A stretch of 64,000 bases of DNA, taken from positions 51,249,365-51,313,364 of the forward strand of contig CM042090.1 in assembly GCA_023512835.1 (NCBI GenBank). Direction: 5' to 3'. The DNA comes from Taxillus chinensis (taxonomy: Eukaryota; Streptophyta; Magnoliopsida; Santalales; Loranthaceae). The position numbers and the translations under genes are program-made. Positions within the stretch are counted from its first letter, which is position 1; every line of letters begins with the position of its first letter. This document shows, piece by piece, positions 46,739 through 58,001 of this stretch. The notes beneath the pieces were generated by a model. That model searched no databases. It was not told where the DNA came from and saw only the letters and a list, made by a program, of their open reading frames with translations.

Positions 46739-48629
46739 TGTAAGGACCCGTATTTGAGGGGTCTTAGAGATAGCCTTGAGTTAGAGACCTTATTTTAACA
46801 AATGAATATCAACACAATGATGTGCTCGTCAAATGGAGAATTTTGACTGTACTTGGACTAAATTTGGGATTTGAGGCCCTGAGGGGTATTTTTGGGATTT
46901 CACAAATAATTTTATATTCCCTTTTAAATTACCTGGGTTTGTATTTTGAGCTTTGGGCCTCCCTTCAAGGGAAAAACCCAATATGAGAGAGAGTGGGCTG
47001 TTTTGCCTTTCTTCTTGGGTTTACTTAACCATTGGGCTGCATTTGGTCTTGGGCTTCTATTAAAAACAAAATAAAAAGAAATAAAATAGGAGAAAAGAAA
47101 AGGGGACCAAACCCTACCTTCCCTGCAGCCGTCACACACATACACGCCCAGAGAGAGAGAGAGAGACAAAGAGAGAGAGAGAGAGAGACGATCCAGAGGG
47201 AGACGATCCAGAGTGGAGGGGTTTCTGTCGATCAAGGATTTCCTACAGACGACGGGAGGCCGGAGGCGTTGAGGCAGCAGGGATACAGATCGCTCCATTC
47301 TTTTCCCCTATTCTTTTCTGCAACACTTGAGGTAGGGATTTCAAGTTTTTCTATTTGCCGTCTCTCTCTTACAGATTTCTAGAAAATAAAATTTATGTGA
47401 TGATCTGGGATGTTGAGAAGGGACCTTTTTATATATATATTGAGTTTCTAAATTCCACCTTGAGACTATTGATGATCTGGGTTTTTTTTTGTCTGAGTTT
47501 TCTAAATTTCTGAATTTCTGTGTGAGATTATTTATACTTTTGGGTTAGGGGTCATTTGTATACCCATTGTCTTGGGATTATTTAGATGAAATGTTTTGGG
47601 GAAAACCCTGTATTTGGCTTGGCTAAGGCCTCTGGTATTGGGAAATCATATGAGAGTGAGGCCAGAGTTGGATTTAGACCCGGTTTATGGGCTTAGAACC
47701 TCAATAACTTCTAAACTAAGACGAATTTGAGGTTGGTTCTTTAGGGAAAAATGATTAGAATGACAAAAGGAAGGTTTTGGAACTTGCACATGAGAAAGCC
47801 TTTTTCACTTGCAGATTCATTCTTGCTCCAAATAGCCCCAAATTTTAGGTGGAGCTTCCTTAGAGGCATATGAGATGAAATACCTCTGCACGTGAAAATG
47901 ACCTTTTCACGTGCAACCTTGTTTTTGGCTAAAAATCATCCCTGGACCTTCTGGGATGGTTAGAATGATGTTTGGAGTTAATTTGCCTCTGAGACTATCT
48001 GTTGTTTTACATTCTGAGTTGAGTTTTTGTATGCTAAATGAGTTGCATGTTTGCACTGTGTATGTTGGGTAATGTTTATTGAGTTGTATATGTTGAAATG
48101 TGTATGCTGAGGACCCCAGAAACGTGGGGAATTGAGCTGAGTATGGGACAGTCATTATACTGTACCCCTTGAGATGAGATTCACATTTTCCTGGTGTGGC
48201 ATGTCACGTCGCCGTGGTGGTGGGGTGTCCTCTGCCCTCCTGTGCAGGAAGAGGTATGAGGTGTGTTTACTGGGTGATGGTTGTAGTTTTAGCTTAAGTC
48301 ACTACACGAGCACATGCATTCACTTGACATGCATAGTTTTAGAGTGGGACGGGACTGGGGAGACTTGATCCCTACTGAGCTGTGGTGTGCTCACCCCTCC
48401 TATGAACTGTTCTTTGCAGGACCTAGCAGGCGATAGGCGGAAGAGCTGAGTTGGTAGACCGCTGAGGCTGTATGGCCCTATATATATACATTTGGTTATT
48501 TCGTTGTATTTGAGATTCTGTTTGCTTGAACTGTGTACCCTGGTTTTATTATTGGGAGCTTTTCCCTAGGGGGTTGTAAAAGGGCTGGAAGCCTCTAAGC
48601 AATGTAATTGGTGTATTGTGTTGTGAACA

Positions 48630-48668
<39 letters not shown>

Positions 48669-48851
48669 GGTGGTGTGCTTGGCATGGAAACAGGTACGTG
48701 CCCCTTGGCATGTTGACTTGTGATACAGGGATGGGACAGCACCCGCGGTAGGTGTCCTCACTTTGGTGTTTACACCGAACCCTTGACCCTTCGGGTGCGG
48801 GCATGGGCAGTCATTACCCATTTCCAAGGGAAGGAAATTGGGCGCATGACA
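46739..48851 (+). mobile_element. 3' LTR of gypsy H (2,113 bp)
   Basis: Starts TGTAAGGACCCG and ends GGGCGCATGACA. Features: telobox AAACCCTA (about 47108), GA repeat (47152-47188), G-box inverted repeat TGCACGTGAAAA/TTTTCACGTGCA (47887-47915), the GTCGCCGTGGTGGTGGGG block shared with the right half of A's LTR (about 48209), and a TA microsatellite (48634-48665). It is the plus-strand counterpart of the reverse solo LTR at 17022-19320. Its right end abuts the gag of copia E. Confidence 0.92.
47887..47915 (+). promoter_or_regulatory. G-box inverted repeat in LTR of H
   Basis: Perfect 12-bp arms TGCACGTGAAAA and TTTTCACGTGCA with a 5-base spacer; each arm contains CACGTG. Unlike in C, it lies downstream of the telobox and GA repeat here, so if the promoter is upstream of those, this is inside the transcribed region. 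Confidence 0.55.
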
Positions 48852-50110
48852 TCCTCGCCGCTCCACCTCAAACAACAGCAAGAACAAGAGGAAGGCATTC
48901 GTGACAAAGTACATCAGTGGCTCGGAAGAAGAGGAGGAATCCTCGGATGATGAGCCAACTCCTAAGCCGAACGTCTGCCTCATGGCAAATACTGAGGTAC
49001 CTTCTATCTCTAACCTTATGAGTCAATTAGAATCTCTTATTAGTGAACGTGATCATGAAAAGAATGAGAGACAAATAATTACTCAAATGTACAAAGATAT
49101 GGAAAGTCAGAATAAACACCTTGAATTTACTATCACTAGACTTGAAAAGGACATAGCTGACTTCAGAGGAAAAGAGGCTTGGTATCATAATCTAAGAGCT
49201 GAAAATCATCTGTTAAATACCAACCTAACGGGCCTAAAAGTTATTGTGAAACGACTCGAAAATGAACTGGAATAGGAAAGGGAAATAAATCGTAAGTGGC
49301 TAAAATTCGGGGAAATATCCTCTACCTTTAGGACTGATCCTGACAACATCCGAGTCAGGCCTAGGTTCCGAACCATCGACATCCATAGCTCAAGCTACTG
49401 AGTGCCCTCCGGATTTCACTCCTAAACTAACCAACTTATATCCTGTTAGTACATCTAAACCGTTGGATGGTTTCATTTCAGCTGGCACCATAGTTTATGA
49501 CTGTGGAGTTGAGGCTGTTACTGCACTTCCCGAAGCAGTAGCACCCGTAACTAATGATGAAGGGAAGGCTGCTGCAGTTAAAGCCAAAATTGTAGCACCC
49601 AAAAAGAAAGAAAAGGCTAAGGCTAATGCATCTAGGGCCAGGAGCGCGTCACCCAAACGCAATGGATTAGGCCACAGGGAGCAGAGTAGAAAGTCTGTAA
49701 AATCTAAGAGACCTGTATCCCCTGTTTGTACTTCACATTATAGTGTCTGTTCCATCTGTAGGGAAATAGGTCATTATCACTATGAATGTTGGAGTTTATC
49801 TGATAACTGGCTTTGTAATCAATTTCATACCAATAACGATCAGTTAAATAAAAAGGGTTCTTCGAGCAAAACAAAATCTAAACCTCAAAGGAATATCTCT
49901 CCCAAGAAGACCCAAATAAAAGAGGCAGCTGAAACTAACAAGTTAAAGTCAACTTGGAGATCTAAAAGTCCTAGCAAAATCAAATCAGAATCGTTGACAT
50001 TATTGCTGCTCTCTCTAACCGCCCGAAACAAGTTTGGGCACCAAAAGTGTAAACCGTTGTCTTTCAGGAGCATCTCTTGGAATGCATTGCCTGGATCACT
50101 TGAAGTTAAA
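48852..50110 (+). pseudogene. gag: copia E gag, 5'-truncated
   Basis: An open frame from the junction (basic Asn/Lys-rich run, then an acidic SGSEEEEESSDDE) leads to a predicted coiled coil (about 49005-49275, Glu/Lys/Leu heptad-like). TAG at 49274 and an indel near 49350 shift the frame. A CCHC knuckle CSICREIGHYHYEC lies near 49750. Lys/Ser-rich sequence follows to RNKFGHQKC, frame-broken where F and the SIRE lineage read PKQVWAPK. The gag N-terminus, primer site and 5' LTR are missing, cut at 48851 by the LTR of H. Confidence 0.88.
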
Positions 50111-53100
50111 GATCAATCAAAGGAAGTGGATCCTCGATAGTGGATGCTCCGGACATATGACAGTGATCGACTCGCTTGTAGAGGTTAATGAAAAACGAGG
50201 TCCATCCGTTTCATATGGTGACAACAGCAAAGGTAAGACTGTCGGGTATGGCACTTTAACTAACGGCTGTGTATCAATCACTAGAGTTGCACTTGTCGAA
50301 GGTTTGAAGCATAATTTGCTAAGTGTCGGTAATTTATGTGACAAAGGATTTCTTCGTTTCCTTTATGTCCAACACCTGACGGTAAAGAGAAAACTTATCC
50401 GGAGATGTTAAGTTATCCGGATCAAGAGATGGGGACATATACTCGGTGGTCTTAAGAAATAATTCTTCTGACCCTGTATGCTTCCTCACTAAAGCATCAG
50501 ATGAAGATAGTTGGCTATGGCACAAGCGATGCGCACATTTGAACTTTAAGACTTTGTCTAAATTAGCATCACTTGATCTTGTCACTGGTCTACCTAAACT
50601 CAAGTTCTCCAGAGACACTCTCTGTCGAGAATGCCAACTGGGCAAGGCACCAAACATAGCTTTAAGAGCAAATCAGTTAATTCAATAATTGCTCCTCTAC
50701 AACTTCTTCATATGGACCTCTGTGGTCCTATTTCTATTCCGTCACTGGCTGGTGCGAGATATACCCTTGTGGTTATCGATGATTTCACTAGGTACACATG
50801 GGTGATGTTCCTGAAATCAAAGGATCAAACTTTTGAGCATCTTATAGATCTTTTCAACTGGATAAGCAACTCACAAGGACTGAGCATAAAGTGCATCAGG
50901 AGTGATCATGGTACAGAATTTGATTTTTCAGAAATGAGATCATATTGTTCAGAACAGGGCATTCAGCATGACTTCTCTGCGCCCAGAACTCCGCAACAAA
51001 ATGGGGTAGCTGAGCGCAAGAATCGTACTTTAGTCGAGCCTGGCAGATCTATGTTAGCAGGGGCAACGCTTCCTCTCAGTCTATGGGCTGAAGCTGTGTC
51101 CACTGCCTGCTATGTTCAGAACAGAACTCTAATAAATAAATCTACCATGAAAACACCCTATGAGATGTGGAGAGGACGAAAGCCTTCAATTTCACATTTC
51201 AGAGCCTTTGGGTGTACATGCTATATATTGAACAACGGCAAAGAACCCCGGAATAAATTTGAACCAAAATCTGATGATGGGATCTTTGTCGGGTACTCAT
51301 TACATAGCAAAGCTTATCAGGTCTTCAATAGAGAACTTTTTAAAGTTGAAGAATCTATCCATGTGACCTTTGATGAAACTAATCTTGATTGGTCAAAAGT
51401 TGCTTCTTTAAGTTCTAACGTACAGGTTCTAGACAACAACATCGACTATTCAAAGTTTATGACTTTTCCTGTTATACATACTGACCAACCAAGCAAGCCA
51501 GTGAGCACAAAGAAATGATATGGACGATGCTATGGATGACTCGGACTCCTGGACTACCGTTTAGCTCCGTACATACTCCTACAGGATACCCAAAATTCCG
51601 GAGCACCTTCAAGTCCGTCCGGACTAGTTAACACTGACAGAAACAGTGTTGAAGAACTATCTAGTTCTACCGTACCTTCTAATACGAAAACATCTGGTCT
51701 GGAAGAAGCTCAACCAGCAGATATACGTGAACCACCTACTCTGGCAGAGCTTCAAATTATTCACAATCAACCATCACATGCACAGAATTACAGATGGACC
51801 CGAAACCATCCCTCAGATCGAGTGATTGGTGATCCTACTGTTGGTGTAAGAACAAGAGCAGCCACCTCAAACATGAGTCTTTACTCGTGTTTTCTATCAC
51901 AAATAGAACCAAAGGTGGTAGATGAAGCTCTTCAGGATTCGAATTGGATAGAAGCCATGCAAGAAGAGCTAAATCAATTTAAGAGAAATAATGTGTGGAC
52001 CTTAGTACCAAGGCCTAAGTCTCAGCAAGTTATTGGCGTTAAATGGGTGTTCCGGAACAAACTTGATACAGATGGAATAGTAATCCGGAACAAAGCCAGA
52101 CTGGTAGCCAAAGGATATCGTCAAGAAGAAGGAATAGACTATGATGAGACCTTTGCTCCAAGAGCAAGACTTGAGGCAATCCGAATGTTTACGCGTATGC
52201 TTCATATGAAAACTTCATAGTTTATCAAATGGACGTCAAGAGCGCATTCCTGAATGGAGATCTTTAAGAGGAGGTTTACGTAGAACAACCTCCCGGTTTC
52301 ATTGAACCTAAAGCAGGACATCTAGTCTACAAGCTTCGGAAAGCGTTATATGGTTTGAAGCAAGCTCCAAGAGCCTGGTACGACACACTGTCAGAATTCC
52401 TACTTGCTCACAACTTCCAAAAAGGGAAGATTGACACCACCTTATTTCTACGAAAAGAGAAAGGGCACACTCTAATCGTACAGATATACGTGGATGATAT
52501 CATTTTCGGATCAACGAATCCGAAGCTTTGTGAAGAGTTTGCTAAGTTGATGACAGACAAGTTTGAGATGAGCATGATGGGAGAACTATCCTACTTCCTC
52601 GGAATAGAAGTTAAACAATTGAAGGAAGGAATCTTCATTAATCAAGCTAAGTACACTCGCGATCTTATTAAGAAGTTTGGTATGGAAGCTTCATCTCCCG
52701 TCAAAACTCCCATGCCTGTCAGTGCCAAGTTAAATCCTGATGTGGATGGCATATCAGTAAATGTGACTGACTATAGAGGGATGATAGGATCATTGCTGTA
52801 TCTTACAGCAAGTCGCTCAGACATTATGTTTGCAACTTGCATTTGTGCACGATATCAGGCGAATCCCAAGGAGTCACATATGCTTCATGTTAAACGGATT
52901 TTAAGGTATCTCAAGGGAACGATGAATTTGGGACTCTGGTACCCAAAGGAGTCCAACTTCACCTTATCCGGATACTCTGATGCCGACTTCACTGGATGTC
53001 GCATCGACAGGAAGAGCACAAGTGGTACGTGTCAGTTTCTTGGAAATAGATTAATTTCATGGTTCAAGAAGTAGCGAATTCCGTATCAACCTCTACTACG

Positions 53101-53435
53101 GAGGCGAATACATAGTCTCCTGGGAGTTGTGCTGCGCACGGTACTCCTGATGCAAAGTCAACTTATCGACTACGGTTTCAACATGTCATCTATTCCACTC
53201 TCTTCGTGACAACACTAGTGCAATTGCTATCAGCAACAATCCTGTCATGCACCCTAAGACGAAGCATATTGAGGTCAGGTATCACTTCATACATGACCAT
53301 GTTCTCAAAAATCACATTTCCTTGGAACATGTTGCTACTGAAGATCAATTGGCAGATATACTTACAAAGCCCCTACCTGATCCAAGATTCTCTGAACTAC
53401 TCATCCAATTAGGTATGCTTGACTTCTCTGCATAG
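50111..53435 (+). pseudogene. pol: copia E pol: protease, integrase, RT, RNase H
   Basis: Ty1/Copia order. Protease WILDSGCSGHM (about 50127, DSG active site). A frameshift near 50350. Pre-integrase domain SWLWHKRCAHLNFKT and CRECQLGK (50500-50645). Integrase 50690-51518 with HMDLCGP, IRSDHGTEFD and PQQNGVAERKNRT giving D-D-E. RT starts near 51900 (VWTLVPRP); a shift lies near 52195 and TAA at 52265 (CAA in D). The catalytic motif is YVDDIIFGS (about 52489). RNase H SGYSDADFTG (about 52970), TAG at 53072, a scrambled stretch 53075-53240, then HIEVRYHFI and LADILTKPL to 53435. Very similar to D but with different lesions. Confidence 0.94.
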
Positions 53436-55135
53436 CTTCACATTTAAATTACCCAACAGTTTTCTTACTATCAGAACATGCATTGTGTTTTTATTGAAAG
53501 TAGAGGATACATACTGACTTTAATGTTGATCATACTTACTGATTAACGGCCTCATGCTTCTGATATTAATATCAACTTCAAATTGGGAGGATGCTTGCGT
53601 TTCCCGACGGAAATCGTTTAAGCAAACATGATTAAAGTTTATATGATTCACCTCTTTTTGGGTTCATGATTTTAATTTCCACTGATCACCACATGACAAA
53701 AGCATGTTCATTTAGATTACTCTATTAACATGTATAGTTGAAGAAATGAAATGGGTTAGCTCGGAATGCCTGGTGGATGAATACTCAATCGCAGTCTGAT
53801 CAGCTTCCGAAGTATAGTTTTCTAATAAAATAGACAAGTGCTGAATTTCTACAAACCGGAAAGGTCAACCGAGAGGATTGCACAATCTACGGGGGAGAAA
53901 ATGCTTAATATATTATTCGAGTAATACCCCCGTATATGTCTCATGACATCTTTCCTGGCTGTCTATTTGAGGGGGAGCTTTTCACTGAGGGGATCAAATG
54001 ATCTACGGGGGAGCTTAAATTTCATCTATTACATCAGTGATGACCCCCTAATATGTCTCGGATACTCCCTCCTCTTAACCTTTACTTCCGGATCTGACTG
54101 GACATGCTGTTTTGAATCGGAATAGTGGCATGCTTGGATGTATTTTCCTTCTTCGACCATGCATTTTAATCGGATAATCACCTGCTTACTTTTGACATGT
54201 ATCCGCTTACTCATCTTTCACTCATGAATCCTAATTTGGCCAAATCATATGATTTTTAATTAATCTTAGCTACGTCGTTCAGCAGGACGGTTTCGCTATG
54301 TTGACCTATATGAACTTGTGTATTTTTATCTGACATATGCCCTGATTCAGTAATATGATCATTCTCTCGTATGTATATGTCTATTACATTCTTTGTCATG
54401 CATAAGTTCTGTTTCTCATTAGTTCGGGTTATGTCGTTCTTCACAGCCTACTTTCTCTCATCCGTACGAATCCTTACCTGTTAAGCTTTTGTATTTTTTT
54501 AGTTTATCTTGTTTTAAGCTATAGGTTCAGATTCTCTTTGCAACCTTATCGGTAAATCTAGTCCATCGTCTTGGATTTGAAGTGTTGTGGTACTTCTCTT
54601 CTCTTCGACTTTTTGACAAGCAAAGGAATCTATTTCTCTCTCACCGCACTTTGTTACTACGGAAATGATCTACTTTTCATCCGGATACTCGTCACACGAC
54701 TATCGTTAATTCCGGATGATTGTCGGTTCATTCCTCTGGACTCCAGACACTGTCACATTGCGATAATCCATGTCCTCTCTTATATCGCGTGCTTTTGAGG
54801 AGGAATCATAATGATTCATTAAATGCAAATCTAGGGATGCACACATTTCTCCGGATGGCAAATAGCTGTTACCTTTACTTGGTCATGCGGTCTCCACGAC
54901 ATCGTTTCATTCGGAGGCGCATCAATATCCAGTCTAATGACATCAGCCTATCAAGCGGTTCCCTGTTTCACTCGCCAAATTCCTAGACCCGCTAACATTT
55001 ACGGACTCGGTCTTATATATTCTGGTCATTCCTGCGAAGCACGAGTATTGCTCATTTCAAATCCCTAAACCTCTCGTTGCTCCTTTGATACCCAAGACCT
55101 CACCTTTCCTCTCGTCCTTCAATCTTTCATCTACA
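53436..55135 (+). other. copia E spacer between pol and the extra ORF
   Basis: 1.7 kb without a supported ORF. Three GGGGGAG runs (about 53890, 53970, 54010) and GGGAGGATGCTTG (about 53585) are shared with D's spacer. The D equivalent (30393-31664) is shorter. The spacer may hold a promoter or leader for the extra ORF, or remnants of former polypurine tracts. Confidence 0.6.
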
Positions 55136-57857
55136 ATGGCACCCAGAATCTCTCTATCCGGCGTTAATCCTGGCCATCTGGTCGATTGGAGTGCCGTCTC
55201 TAACCCTCCGGACTGGTTTTTCCAACTTCGCCCTCTCCTCGAAGCCTCGCATATACTCAGCTTGATCTCCAATCCTATCGATCTTCTTATCGACGACATT
55301 AATGAGTATTACCAAAGGATTCGCTGTACCACCAACTCCATCATCTCCTATGTTCGCGGTGAATCCATCATCATCACTCCCGCCGTTCTCCGCGCTGCTC
55401 TCCACTTACCCTTCAGTGAACCACAGCGCCCAGATGCCAATCCAATGGCCGCTTCTATGGGATGCACCCACAAAGGCAAGGAATACAAGGTGAAATCCTT
55501 CCAAGGTAGCTATCGCTGTATGGCGACCATACTGAGTCGCTGTTTACTGGCTCACACTTCAGCTCTGGACTCGGTTCCTTACGATCTTCTCCTGGCCATG
55601 TACGGCGTTTTTGAAGGTCTTCCGATGGACTGGGCGATGTTCTTATTTCGACTGCTGCAGAATGGTCCCAAGAACCATTCCTTCGGGCGCATACTCAGCA
55701 TCGTCTTCCGGCATCTTAATCCGGACCATTTCGCCCGCTATGATGTTGTTCCATTTCCCTCGGCGTATTACCTCCGTTATCTTACGCCGGATGGGAACAT
55801 GCCAGCCCACCGTCCCTCTGTAGCTCTCCGCATTCTCCCTGCCTCGGAACAACAAGGCAGTTCTGTTGGTGACCCCTTCGACAGCCAAGCCCCTGACGTC
55901 AGTTCTGCTCCCCGATCCTCCCGGATTCGGTCCGTTGCAGCACCCTCCCTTTCTCGGGCCTCCCAGCATAGTGTCCGTCCCGAACCGTCTGAGGTTGCGG
56001 GGCCATCTCAGCGCAGTGCCCCTAAAGCTGTTTCCTCAGCCCCCTTTGCTGCGGATGTCCCCACTCCCTCCACCTCCGCTGTTGCTGCCGCGGTTGATAC
56101 CGTTGTTGCTGCCGTCATTGCTGATGTCCCGGAATCTACTCCTGAAGCTCCTTTGCCTCCCCTACCTCAACCCCGAGATTACCTTGACCATCTCTCCGCC
56201 GATACCTTAACGGACCTATGGCTCCGTTTCAGCCTTGCCCACACTGCCTCCATTCCTGACAACGATCTCCGGGTGTTTTTCACACGCCATACCCAATCCC
56301 CGGAGAGCATGATCATCTGGAACGGATCACGGCTTTCTCACGCCGGCCTCCATTCCAGATGTGCCGTTCCCTACCCCATCCAGCCCAGTACCTTCTGCCC
56401 GGGGTCCTTCCCCAGCTAAAGCTGGCCCCTTTTCTCCTGCTGACGCCATTCCCGTGGTTGACCTATCTGGTCAAAGCGGGTCTACTGCTCCAGATGCCTC
56501 TGATGCTCTGGATGCCCCTTCTGCTGCTGCTGCTGATACTCCTGCGGACTCCTCTGCCTAGCGCACTCTTGCTCCTGTTCATGCGGGGGAGTCCTCCAAA
56601 GCTCCGAAGTTGGTCCTTGGGCGTGCCTCTTTTGGCACGGTCCATTCTGACGCTGTGCTCTCCGCCCAGCTGGACCGCCACGCTCAGACTCACATCGCCC
56701 AAATATCCGCCATTGCCGCCAAGGTTGATACACTCGGCGCCCAACTCCTCTCCGCTCTCACTGACTCCTCCACTTCTATGGAGCAGAAAATGGATCTCGT
56801 CGCCTCGTCCGTCCATTCCTTGTCTACTTCCTTCGCGGACCTGGCGCACACGATGGCTCGCCCTCGCATTGCTTCCCGGCGATCTGCCAAACCGGGGGAG
56901 AGAGTGTCATCTGATCCTGCTCCTTCTGCACCACAACCATCCACTCGTGCTGAGAAGCGGTCTGCCTCTTCATTGCTTCCGGGAGTTCAAATTCCCAAAC
57001 GTAGCCATTTTTCTCAACCAAGCTCCTCGAGTGCACCTCTTCCTCCATCCTCTCCATCCGCAGCTGACACCTTCCTCCCATCATACGCGGCGTGTGACCC
57101 TTCTGATGCGGATGGAAGCGTGCGTAAGGCAATGAAGTCCTATGTTGTGTCTTCTGCCGAGAGAAGATGTCTCTCTGACATGTACCCTTTTTCCCCGAAG
57201 GACATTCGGACCCTTTGTTCGGAAAAAGGACTCTTTACAATAGAAGACATTGACAACTTCTCCAGGGCTTCTAAAATGGAGATGAGGCTATTTCCATCTC
57301 TATACAAGGATGGGCACTTGTTTGAAGTTCTGCCGTGCTGGAATGAAGGCTATCTTCCCAGCGTGGATCTCATTCAGTCCTTCATCGACGGAACTGCTGA
57401 GGATAGCAAGCCATGGAAAACTCTCTCAACTATCCTCATTCCGTACCGGATCATGTCGCCACATTTCATGATGGCTGTCTTCATGATTCAGTCCAAGCAA
57501 ATGATTCTGATTGATTCTCATCAGATTGTGGAACATTTTGTAAGAAAGAATTAATGGGAACCACTGTGTCTCAGGCTGACTGAAGCTGTGAAGAAAGTCG
57601 GATTATATGAAGAGTTGGGCATCACACCCTTGAGTCCAACTGAGAAGCTGAAGGCGACATTCCGGGGCAAGAAGCAAGTGCCACAACAGCCGGATGGAGA
57701 TAGCTGTGGGGCATTTATCTGTTACTTCATCAAGTCATTCTTGACTGTGGACAAATCTTGGAGCCAACACACTACTTATACGATGAAGCAGACAATGGAG
57801 CTTAGAGAGAAAGCAGCAACCATGATCTTCAAGTATAGTAAGCCTTATGTACCTTAG
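55136..57857 (+). pseudogene. copia E extra ORF: transposon-protein-like N-terminus plus ULP1-like protease
   Basis: About 900 codons from ATG at 55136 (MAPRISLSGVN). Residues 1-200 hold a conserved domain (YVRGESIIITPAVLRAALHL, ASMGCTHKGKEYKVKSFQG) resembling the Pfam 'putative plant transposon protein' family. A Ser/Pro/Ala-rich middle follows. A small indel near 56324 changes frame; the new frame runs to the end with TAG at 56559 and TAA at 57552 (CAA in D). About 56610-56850 looks helical. IPKRSHFSQ gives a basic patch. The C-terminal domain has SPHFMMAVFM (His), ILIDSHQ (Asp) and QQPDGDSCGAFIC (Gln, Cys), as in ULP1/SENP C48 proteases. The ORF sits before the polypurine tract, inside the element. 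The domain call rests on motifs; catalysis and substrate are unknown. Confidence 0.86.
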
Positions 57858-58001
57858 TGAAAATCTTGTATTAAGGCTGTATTGTATTTTGTTGCTGATA
57901 AATGAAAATTGGTTGTGATGCGTATTCTGTATGTTATCTTTTTGCACTGCTTACTAGATCAGATTACAAAGGGTTTGGGCATATCCATAATTGGGGGAGA
58001 T
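57858..58001 (+). promoter_or_regulatory. copia E 3' UTR and polypurine tract
   Basis: A short non-coding tail after the extra ORF ends in TTGGGGGAGATT (57991-58002), directly at the LTR start TGTTGGATCAAG. D has the same arrangement in reverse at 27553-27563. Confidence 0.8.

Noticed and set aside
55136..57857. The ULP1-like ORF as an ordinary host gene trapped near a retrotransposon
   Set aside because: Two diverged copia copies carry it at the same place and strand, before the PPT and inside the LTR boundary.
55136..57857. Envelope-like protein, as proposed for some SIRE elements
   Set aside because: I see no signal peptide or C-terminal membrane segment, while protease motifs are clear.
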